A stretch of 64,000 bases of DNA from Nocardioides sp. JQ2195 (GTDB taxonomy: Bacteria; Actinomycetota; Actinomycetes; Propionibacteriales; Nocardioidaceae): NCBI RefSeq assembly GCF_012272695.1, contig NZ_CP050902.1:4012653-4076652 (forward strand), given 5' to 3'. The notes beneath the pieces were generated by a model. It ran no database searches and was not told the origin of the DNA. It worked only from the letters and a program-made list of their open reading frames with translations. Made by a program: the position numbers and the translations under genes. How positions within the stretch are numbered: the first letter of the stretch is position 1; every line of letters begins with the position of its first letter. Shown here one piece after another: positions 58,216 to 64,000 of the stretch.

Positions 58216-59329
58216 GCCTGTCGCTACGGTTGCGCGGGTCCATGATGTCCATGATCCGCCGCAGGTCCTCCATGGAGGCGAACTCCACGGTGATCTTGCC
58301 CTTGCTGCGGCCAAGGTCGACCTTGACCCGCGTCTCCAGTCGGTCGGAGAGCCGATCGGCCAGCTCGCTCAGGCCGGGGGCGGACGGCTTGCTGCGCTGC
58401 GTGCGGGGACCCTTGCCACCGTGGTCACCGACGGCAACGATCTCCTCGAGTCCACGGACGCTGATGCCCTCGGAGACGACCCGCTGGGCGAGCCGGTCCT
58501 GGATGTCGGGATTCTCGACCGCGAGCAGCGAACGCGCGTGACCCGCGGAGAGCACCCCGGCGGCCACCCGACGCTGGACAGCCGGCGACAGCTTCAACAG
58601 GCGCAGCGTGTTGCTGATCTGGGGGCGGGAACGGCCGATCCTGCTGGCGAGCTCCTCGTGCGTGCACTCGAAGTCCTCCAGCATCTGGCCGTACGCCGCC
58701 GCCTCCTCCAGGGGATTGAGCTGCGATCGGTGCAGGTTCTCCAGGAGCGCGTCGCGGAGCATGTCGTTGTCGTCGGTCTGGCGAACGATCGCCGGGATGA
58801 CGTCGAGCCCGGCCTCCTGCGAGGCGCGCCAACGACGCTCACCCATGATCAGCTCGTAGGCGGGCTCACCCTTCGCGTCATCCTGCGCGAGACGGCGTAC
58901 GACGACGGGCTGGAGGAGCCCGACCTCGCGGATCGAGTGGACCAGCTCCGCCATCGCCTCCTCCTCGAAGACCTGGCGGGGCTGGCGGGCGTTCGCGGTG
59001 ATGCTGGTCAGCGGCAGCTCGGCGAAGTAGGCCCCGGCGACCAGCGCGGGCTCCTCGACGGAGTCGGCGGGCGCGACGTCCTGGCCGTCGGCGGCAGCCG
59101 AGGGGTCGGCCGCGGGAGCGGACGACGACGTGGACGCCGCCCGATCCGACCCGTTGGTCGGCGTGGCGCCACCCGATCGCAACGGAGTGGCGTAGGAAGA
59201 GGAGGACGAGGCGGCATCGGACGCGTGGTCGTCCCTGCGTGCCTCGGGCTCCTCGACCACGGGGCTGGTTGGGATCAGCGCGCCGAGTCCTCGGCCCAAC
59301 CCGCGTCGCTGCGTCTGCTTCTGGTTCAT
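58208..59329 (-). CDS. parB: chromosome partitioning protein ParB
   Basis: 373 residues. [13 protein letters not shown] starts the protein and contacts ParA. A low-complexity linker (about 25-90) is followed by the CTPase domain ([20 protein letters not shown], then [17 protein letters not shown] with the GERRxR motif), the helix-turn-helix ([20 protein letters not shown]) that binds parS, and the C-terminal dimer domain. The start overlaps the parA stop by 4 nt. It spreads from parS sites and organises the origin region; three parS-like sites are visible in this window. Confidence 0.96.
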   Translation of the reverse strand: MNQKQTQRRGLGRGLGALIPTSPVVEEPEARRDDHASDAASSSSSYATPLRSGGATPTNGSDRAASTSSSAPAADPSAAADGQDVAPADSVEEPALVAGAYFAELPLTSITANARQPRQVFEEEAMAELVHSIREVGLLQPVVVRRLAQDDAKGEPAYELIMGERRWRASQEAGLDVIPAIVRQTDDNDMLRDALLENLHRSQLNPLEEAAAYGQMLEDFECTHEELASRIGRSRPQISNTLRLLKLSPAVQRRVAAGVLSAGHARSLLAVENPDIQDRLAQRVVSEGISVRGLEEIVAVGDHGGKGPRTQRSKPSAPGLSELADRLSDRLETRVKVDLGRSKGKITVEFASMEDLRRIMDIMDPRNRSDRPI

Positions 59330-60303
59330 GGCTTCGCTCCCTTGGTCGCCACCTCGCGCGCGGCCTCGAGATAGCTGAGTGCGCCTGGTGATCCCGGATC
59401 GTAGGTCATCACGGTCTGGCCGTAGGACGGGGCCTCCGAGACGCGCACCGAGCGGGGGATCGACGTCTTCAGCACGGTGTCGCCGAAGTGTTCCCGCACC
59501 TCGTCCGCCACTCCCGCCGCGAGCCGGGTGCGAGCGTCGTACATCGTGATCAGGATGGTGGAGACCTCGAGACGGTTGTTGAGGTGCTTCTTGACCATCT
59601 CCACGGTCTCGAGCAGCTGGCCCAGACCCTCGAGGGCGTAGTACTCGGCCTGGATCGGGATCAGCATCTCCTCGCCGGCGACCAGTGCGTTGAGGGTGAG
59701 CAGCCCCAAGGACGGCGGGCAGTCGATCAGCACGTAGTCGAATCGATCCTCGCCGGCCTCCTCGCCCCCGACGAGCGGATGGGCGTTGATCGCCTTGTGC
59801 AGGCGGCTCTCGCGGGCCACGGCGGAGACCAGCTCGATCTCCGCGCCCGCCAAGTCGATCGTCGCCGGGACGACGAACAGGTTCTCCAGGTCACCACTCT
59901 GCTGGGCGACCTCCTGCAGGGGAGTCCCGTCGACGAGCATGTCGTAGGTGCCCGGGATGCCGCGATGGTGGTCGATCGAGAGCGCGGTGGACGCATTCCC
60001 CTGGGGGTCGAGATCGATCAGCAGGACCCGCTGGCCGAGCTGCACCAGCGCGGCCGCCAGGTTCACCGCCGAGGTGGTCTTGCCGACGCCGCCCTTCTGG
60101 TTGGCCACCACCATCACGCGAGTGCGAGCCGGTCGACCGACCGAGGAGCGGCCGTACGCCGTACGTCGAGCCAGGATGGAGTGCTCGGTGGCCCGGGCCA
60201 GCGGCGTGGTCTCGTCCTGGAAGCCCGGCGTGTTCTCGGCCAGGTCCGCGGCGGTCCGTACGACGAATCCCGGTGCCGATGAGGACGTTTCACGTGAAAC
60301 CAC
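59326..60303 (-). CDS. parA: chromosome partitioning ATPase ParA (Soj)
   Basis: 325-residue Walker-type ATPase that moves ParB-bound origins. The deviant Walker A is [20 protein letters not shown] and [15 protein letters not shown] the Walker A' region; [16 protein letters not shown] is Walker B. GTG 60303 is chosen: AGGAAGG lies 8 nt upstream and the first codons (VVSRET) are the parS site itself. An N-terminal extension of about 60 residues precedes the ATPase. Co-transcribed with parB; rsmG lies upstream. Confidence 0.95.
   Translation of the reverse strand: MVSRETSSSAPGFVVRTAADLAENTPGFQDETTPLARATEHSILARRTAYGRSSVGRPARTRVMVVANQKGGVGKTTSAVNLAAALVQLGQRVLLIDLDPQGNASTALSIDHHRGIPGTYDMLVDGTPLQEVAQQSGDLENLFVVPATIDLAGAEIELVSAVARESRLHKAINAHPLVGGEEAGEDRFDYVLIDCPPSLGLLTLNALVAGEEMLIPIQAEYYALEGLGQLLETVEMVKKHLNNRLEVSTILITMYDARTRLAAGVADEVREHFGDTVLKTSIPRSVRVSEAPSYGQTVMTYDPGSPGALSYLEAAREVATKGAKP
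60286..60301. promoter_or_regulatory. parS site at the start of parA
   Basis: CGTTTCACGTGAAACC matches 14 of 16 positions of parS, and all 14 inner ones. It overlaps the first codons of parA (VVSRET). Confidence 0.85.
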
Positions 60304-60316
60304 GGGACGACCTTCC

Positions 60317-60381
60317 TGTGGATAGTGGTCCTGCTTCTGTGGAGAACCACGCTCAGCAGACGGCAAATTGCCGGTGGATAA
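60317..60381. promoter_or_regulatory. three DnaA-box-like sites upstream of parA
   Basis: TGTGGATAG (60317), TGTGGAGAA (60338) and GGTGGATAA (60373) each match 8 of 9 positions of a DnaA box, all in one orientation in the 113-bp gap between rsmG and parA. They may put parAB under DnaA control. Confidence 0.45.
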
Positions 60382-60416
60382 CTATTTCTCGGGAATGGTG
60401 CAAGCGCGGACTGCGC

Positions 60417-61169
60417 TCAGCGACGACCGCCGCTCCGCTGGCCCTTTCGACCCCCAGCACCCGAGTTCTTCTTCTTGCTCGCGGACGTGGCCGGAGCGAC
60501 CAAACCTACCCTCCGACCCTCCGCCCATGCCACCCTCACCGCAAAAGTCTCAGGGTCGATCACGCCGGTGCCCAAGGTGAGTGGTTCCGGCTCGGTGCAG
60601 TGGAACCGGGAGAGGACGGTCCGAGCCACCTCGATCTCCTCGGAGAGCGACGATCCCTTCATCGCCACCAGCTGACCGTGGTCGGCGACCAGGGGCATCG
60701 ACCACTCCAGCAGCCGGTCGAGGGGCGCCACGGCACGTGACGTCACGATGTCGAAGGTTCGCGCCCCGTGCAGCACCTCGGCGCGGCCGCGAACCACCTC
60801 GACCGTGTCCAGCCCGAGCTCCTCGACCACCTCGGACAGATAGGTCGTCCGTCGCATCAGTGGCTCCACGAGCGTGAGCCGCAGGTCAGGTCGAGCCACG
60901 GCGAGCACGAGGCCCGGCAGGCCCGCACCGCTGCCGATGTCACACACCGTAGAGCTCTCAGGGATCGCCTCGGCGAGGACGGCACAGTTCAGCAGGTGAC
61001 GCTCCCACAGGCGGGGCACCTCCCGTGGACCGATCAGGCCACGCACTGTTCCCGCGTCGGCGAGGCTCGCGGCGTACGCCTCGATCAACGGCAGGCGCTC
61101 CGATGAGAAAACCCTCCGGGCCACATCCGGCGTGGCCGGCGGCGCGGAGGGTGTTTCACGTGAAACCAC
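60417..61169 (-). CDS. rsmG: 16S rRNA (guanine-N7)-methyltransferase RsmG
   Basis: 250 residues. RsmG methylates G527 of 16S rRNA with SAM. VCDIGSGAGLPGLVLAVARP is the SAM loop, followed by TLVEPLMRRTTYL, and DIVTSRAVAPLDRLLEW contains the family motif. The C-terminus has a Lys/Gly-rich tail (KKKNSGAGGRKGQRSGGRR). GTG 61169 directly before the codons of a parS site (VSRET) is taken; no clear ribosome site exists, so the start is uncertain. It follows jag by 16 bp. Confidence 0.92.
   Translation of the reverse strand: MVSRETPSAPPATPDVARRVFSSERLPLIEAYAASLADAGTVRGLIGPREVPRLWERHLLNCAVLAEAIPESSTVCDIGSGAGLPGLVLAVARPDLRLTLVEPLMRRTTYLSEVVEELGLDTVEVVRGRAEVLHGARTFDIVTSRAVAPLDRLLEWSMPLVADHGQLVAMKGSSLSEEIEVARTVLSRFHCTEPEPLTLGTGVIDPETFAVRVAWAEGRRVGLVAPATSASKKKNSGAGGRKGQRSGGRR
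61152..61167. promoter_or_regulatory. parS site at the start of rsmG
   Basis: TGTTTCACGTGAAACC, 15 of 16 positions of the parS consensus and the best site in the window. It lies in the first codons of rsmG. Confidence 0.88.
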
Positions 61170-61185
61170 GATCAGGACGTCACAT

Positions 61186-61683
61186 TCACGCCGGGAGAAC
61201 GACGACGTGGCGGCGAGGCTCGACGCCCTCGGACTCCGAGCGGCATCCGCCCTCGGCGACCGCATCGTGCACCACCTTGCGCTCGAAGGGCGTCATCGGG
61301 TCGAGGGAGACCGGTTCGCCGGACTCCTTCACCTGCGCGACCGTCGCCTGGGCCAGCTTCACCAGCGTCGCTCGCTGGTCGGCCCGGTAGCCGCTGACGT
61401 CCAGCATCAGGCGAGAGCGCTCACCGGTCTCCCGGTAGACCGCGAGACGGGTCAGCTCCTGCAACGCCTCCAGGACCTCACCGCGCGAACCGACCAGCTG
61501 GCTGAGGTCGGCGCCGACGATGGAGACCGCGGCCCGATCGCCCTCGACGTCCATGTCCAGGTCGCCGTCGAGGTCGGCGATGTCCAGCAGCTCCTCGAGG
61601 TAGTCGGCCGCAATGTCGCCCTCGTGCTCGAGGCGCTCGACACGAGAGGGGCGGGCCTTCTCCTCGGTCACTTCGTCAGTCAC
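61186..61683 (-). CDS. jag: Jag/KhpB RNA-binding protein (KH-R3H)
   Basis: 165 residues. A short acidic N-terminus is followed by a KH domain (ADLSQLVGSRGEVLEALQEL, GxxG-like loop GSRG) and an R3H domain (LDPMTPFERKVVHDAVAEGG, with Arg and His). The Jag N-terminal domain found in Firmicutes is missing, as usual in actinobacteria. KhpB binds RNA and affects division and elongation. It stands between yidC and rsmG, its conserved place. Confidence 0.92.
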   Translation of the reverse strand: MTDEVTEEKARPSRVERLEHEGDIAADYLEELLDIADLDGDLDMDVEGDRAAVSIVGADLSQLVGSRGEVLEALQELTRLAVYRETGERSRLMLDVSGYRADQRATLVKLAQATVAQVKESGEPVSLDPMTPFERKVVHDAVAEGGCRSESEGVEPRRHVVVLPA

Positions 61684-61712
61684 GTGTGGAACTCCTTGGT
61701 TCTCGGTTTCGA

Positions 61713-62702
61713 TCAGGAACGATTGTTCGGGGGGTTCTTCTTCTTGGTGTTCCGCTGGCTGCGCGTCTGCTTCTTGGGCTGGACACGGGGCTGGGCCTTC
61801 GGCTCCTCCGTCGCGGCAGCCGTCTCGTTGAGACCGTCAACCTGCACCGGGGCACCGCTCTTGAGCGCCTTGCGCTCGGCCTTGTGCTTGTCGCGCTCGG
61901 CCTTGGCCTCGGCGGCGGGCGTGCCGGGCACGGGGTTGTTGCGGATCACGTAGAACTGCTGGCCCATCGTCCACAGGTTGGAGACGGTCCAGTAGATCAG
62001 GACACCAATCGGGAAGGCGACGCCACCGATCGCGAAGACCACCGGCAGCACGTAGAGCATCATCTTCTGCTGCTGGGCGTAGGGGCCGGTCATCGCCGAG
62101 GCGGGCATGTTCTTCGTCATCAGCTGGCGCTGGGTGGTGAACGTGGTCACCAGCATCGCCAGCACGAAGAACAGCGCCAGGACCTGGAGACCGTGGTCGC
62201 CGTCGGCCTTCAGGAAGGTGCCGGCGATCGGCACGCCGAACAGCTCGGAGTTGCCGAACTGCTTGGCCAACGTCTCGTTGAGGACACCGTGCGCCTTGCC
62301 GTGCTTGGCGGCCTGGTCGAGCAGGCGGAACAGCGCCAGGAAGATCGGCATCTGGAGCAGGATGGGCAGGCAGGACGCGAACGGGTTGGTGCCCGCCTCC
62401 TTGTAGAGCGCCATCGTCTCCTGCGCCAGACGCTCACGGTCGTGGCCGTACTTCTTCTGCAGCTCCTTCACCTTCGGCTGCAACAGCTGCATGTTGCGCG
62501 AGGACTTGATCTGCTTCACGAACAGCGGGATCAGTGCGGCCCGGATGACCAGCGTCAGGCCGACGATCGACAGCGCCCAGGCCGCCCCGGAAGCCGGGTC
62601 CATGAAGGTGCTGAACAGCTTGTGGAAGCCGACCAGCACGACGGAGATCACGTAGTACAGCGGCACCATGATGAAGTGGCCGATGTCGCCGATGAAGGAC
62701 AC
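61713..62702 (-). CDS. yidC: membrane protein insertase YidC
   Basis: 329 residues with five membrane helices in the Oxa1 core: VPLYYVISVVLVGFHKLFST, ALSIVGLTLVIRAALIPLFV with the groove arginine, then LPILLQMPIFLALFRLLDQA, and later helices (MLYVLPVVFAIGGVAFPIGV). The coiled loop KVKELQKKYGHDRERLAQE lies in between. The basic C-terminal tail (KKQTRSQRNTKKKNPPNNRS) binds ribosomes. It inserts membrane proteins with or without SecYEG. The stop of yidD abuts its start. Confidence 0.95.
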   Translation of the reverse strand: MSFIGDIGHFIMVPLYYVISVVLVGFHKLFSTFMDPASGAAWALSIVGLTLVIRAALIPLFVKQIKSSRNMQLLQPKVKELQKKYGHDRERLAQETMALYKEAGTNPFASCLPILLQMPIFLALFRLLDQAAKHGKAHGVLNETLAKQFGNSELFGVPIAGTFLKADGDHGLQVLALFFVLAMLVTTFTTQRQLMTKNMPASAMTGPYAQQQKMMLYVLPVVFAIGGVAFPIGVLIYWTVSNLWTMGQQFYVIRNNPVPGTPAAEAKAERDKHKAERKALKSGAPVQVDGLNETAAATEEPKAQPRVQPKKQTRSQRNTKKKNPPNNRS

Positions 62703-62975
62703 TCAGACTCCTTGAAGAGGGCTGTGAGGGGTGGTGGGGTCATCCTCCACCGGGGTGGAACGAGCAGGGGGGACCGGGTCGTAGCCCCCTGCGGACCACG
62801 GGTGACAACGGGCCAGGCGGCGTACGGCGAGCCAGCTGCCGCGGATGGACCCGTGTCGGGTCACCGCCTCCAGCGCGTAGGCCGAACAGCTCGGGTGGAA
62901 GCGACACACCTGACCGTACAGGGGACTGATCAGCAGTCGGTAGGCCTTCAGGAGCCCGATGAGCAGGTACTTCAT
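62703..62975 (-). CDS. yidD: membrane protein insertion efficiency factor YidD
   Basis: 90 residues: [20 protein letters not shown], then [15 protein letters not shown] with the conserved cysteines, and a final [15 protein letters not shown] tail. YidD aids YidC-dependent insertion. It overlaps rnpA by ATGA and ends 1 bp before the yidC start, so translation is coupled along the rpmH-rnpA-yidD-yidC block. Confidence 0.94.
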   Translation of the reverse strand: MKYLLIGLLKAYRLLISPLYGQVCRFHPSCSAYALEAVTRHGSIRGSWLAVRRLARCHPWSAGGYDPVPPARSTPVEDDPTTPHSPLQGV

Positions 62976-63313
62976 GGCGCCACCCGGGCCAGGCAGTGGG
63001 TCAGGTCGTCAGCCAGGCGATCGCCGGACGCGTCCGCGGCGGCCGGCAGGGCCCTGACCACGAGCACGCCAGAATCCGGGAGCTGCGCGAGCAACTCCCG
63101 GACCAGATGACGTAGACGACGTCGCACTCGATTGCGGGTGACCGCGTTGCCGACTGCCTTGCTCACCACGAATCCGACGCGGGCCGGATCAGTGGTGGGG
63201 CCGTCGGCCACCCAGAGGTGGACGACGAGCGTCTTCGAGCCGGCGCGGCGGCCCTTGCGAGAAGCGTTCCGGAAGTCGTCACCCGAGGTGAGGCGGTTCT
63301 CCCGGGGCAGCAA
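62972..63313 (-). CDS. rnpA: ribonuclease P protein component
   Basis: 113-residue RnpA, which binds the RNase P RNA and the 5' leader of pre-t[23 protein letters not shown] begins it, [20 protein letters not shown] and RRLRHLVRE form the RNR motif. It follows rpmH by 24 bp. The RNA subunit gene is not in this window. Confidence 0.95.
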   Translation of the reverse strand: MLPRENRLTSGDDFRNASRKGRRAGSKTLVVHLWVADGPTTDPARVGFVVSKAVGNAVTRNRVRRRLRHLVRELLAQLPDSGVLVVRALPAAADASGDRLADDLTHCLARVAP

Positions 63314-63337
63314 GGCCGCGCAGATTCAGCAGCAGGC

Positions 63338-63475
63338 TCAGACAGCGAGCTTGCCGCGGCCCTTGCGACGACGCGAGGACAGGATGGCGCGGCCGGCGCG
63401 GGTCCGCATGCGCAGGCGGAAACCGTGCACCTTGTGACGGCGGCGGTTGTTCGGCTGGTAGGTACGCTTGCTCAC
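63338..63475 (-). CDS. rpmH: 50S ribosomal protein L34
   Basis: 45 residues, [20 protein letters not shown] and [19 protein letters not shown], the universal L34 sequence. GTG 63475 is the start, with GGGGAG 9 nt upstream. It heads the rpmH-rnpA-yidD-yidC operon and is divergent from dnaA, which is expected just beyond the right edge. Confidence 0.96.
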   Translation of the reverse strand: MSKRTYQPNNRRRHKVHGFRLRMRTRAGRAILSSRRRKGRGKLAV

Positions 63476-64000
63476 GAGCTTTATCTCCCCTGGAGGATGG
63501 GTTCAGGACAGTTGGTCCGGCTGGTCTGCACCGCCGATGCCCAACACGACGGGCAGCTCTGTTTCGGCTGGCACCGCCCACCCACGCAAGGCCGGCCAGA
63601 CGGATCTGGCCGGACAGTCGTGGACATGCGGCACCGGTCGACACCGGGGGTGACCAAGCAACGGTACGCGTTGCTCGAAGAGGGGGTCAAACCCAGCCGC
63701 CCACAACCTGTGGATGACGGGTTGATCCGGGGGCCCTGCCCTTGTTACGTTCAGGACCACCGAGGCTCCCCGACACCCCCGCACGGCCAACTCCGGAACC
63801 GCCGAGTGACCCCCGTCACAGAGTCCCGAAAATGCCCTCTGACCAGCAGGAACTGTGAAGAATGCGGGCGGTGGGCCAAGCCTGTGAGAGCGTTGTCCAC
63901 AGCGACGGTCCGATCCTCACAGCCTGTGGACAAAGCTGTGGAGAAATTGTTTCAGGAAACGGACAGGCGTTGACCTCGGTGGTCATGTGTGACGCAATCG
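63476..64000. promoter_or_regulatory. rpmH-dnaA intergenic region with DnaA boxes
   Basis: 525 bp without a convincing gene. Two perfect actinobacterial DnaA boxes face each other: TTGTCCACA at 63893-63901 and its complement TGTGGACAA at 63925-63933. Nearby TGTGGAGAA (63937-63945, 8 of 9) and TGTGGATGA (63709-63717) are weaker. It must hold the rpmH promoter and probably the dnaA promoter with autoregulation. In actinobacteria the main oriC is usually between dnaA and dnaN, outside this window. Confidence 0.65.
63893..63933. promoter_or_regulatory. paired inverted DnaA boxes
   Basis: TTGTCCACA (63893-63901) and TGTGGACAA (63925-63933) are exact matches in opposite directions, 23 bp apart, upstream of the expected dnaA gene. 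Confidence 0.75.

Noticed and set aside
63476..64000. Complete oriC inside the window
   Set aside because: Only two perfect DnaA boxes and no AT-rich unwinding region are seen; in actinobacteria oriC usually lies between dnaA and dnaN, beyond the edge.
1..64000. tRNA or rRNA genes
   Set aside because: No rRNA stretch or cloverleaf with a GTTCGANTC-type arm was recognised by reading; a tRNAscan run would settle it.

Overview
The window is high-GC, densely coded actinobacterial chromosome, most like Nocardioides or a relative in the Nocardioidaceae; this is inferred from gene content and codon use, not from a marker-gene tree. The right end is the left flank of the replication origin. It reads, right to left, rpmH, rnpA, yidD, yidC, jag, rsmG, parA and parB, then trxA, trxB, sigM with its anti-sigma factor, a MurJ-associated pseudokinase, murJ, a DUF6049 protein and the CCA-adding enzyme. 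Further left come ino1 with a PadR regulator, a class A penicillin-binding protein with a GT87 glycosyltransferase, the rpsF-ssb-rpsR-rplI operon and an intein-bearing dnaB. From memory this order matches the dnaA-to-dnaB region of Streptomyces coelicolor. dnaA itself should begin just past position 64000. No rRNA or tRNA gene was recognised.

Layout. 1-10 kb is accessory and resistance-flavoured: a truncated MFS exporter, rifampin ADP-ribosyltransferase (arr), a class II amidotransferase, a TetR-SMR-SMR operon, an operon of a split PEP-synthase/rifampin-phosphotransferase-like enzyme with an MFS exporter, a secreted lipase, and a DUF222-HNH protein behind a perfect SOS box. 10-15 kb holds a phosphotransferase, a decayed DUF2975/XRE pair, an MFS exporter, a DUF2945 protein, a single-chain XRE-MntA-HepT protein and a nuclease remnant. 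15-24 kb has dnaB (427-residue intein), a MATE exporter, a 63-bp tandem-repeat array, the ribosomal operon and a Ser/Thr kinase. 24-33 kb has a secreted anchored protein, an HTH-dehydratase fusion, endonuclease IV, and a four-gene operon of sigma factor, small regulator, subtilisin and TPR-CHAT protease. 33-47 kb is mostly envelope and metabolism (FemX, alanine racemase-like, GT87, PBP, ino1, rocD, AIM24 pair). 47-64 kb is the conserved origin flank.

How the genes work together. Cell-wall growth is well represented (murJ, pseudokinase, PBP, FemX, plsC). Chromosome segregation is represented by parAB with three parS-like sites, two of them inside the first codons of parA and rsmG. The disulfide-stress system is represented by trxB and trxA, each behind a perfect SigR-type promoter. 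Many genes appear leaderless: a TANNNT -10 box ends 6-8 nt before the start codon.

The strongest candidates for something unusual are the single-chain XRE-MntA-HepT protein (13901-14647), the sigma/subtilisin/CHAT operon (28109-33378), and a family of 22-bp repeats placed in sense just behind stop codons, in mirror-image pairs at 27-28 kb and 42.9-43.1 kb.
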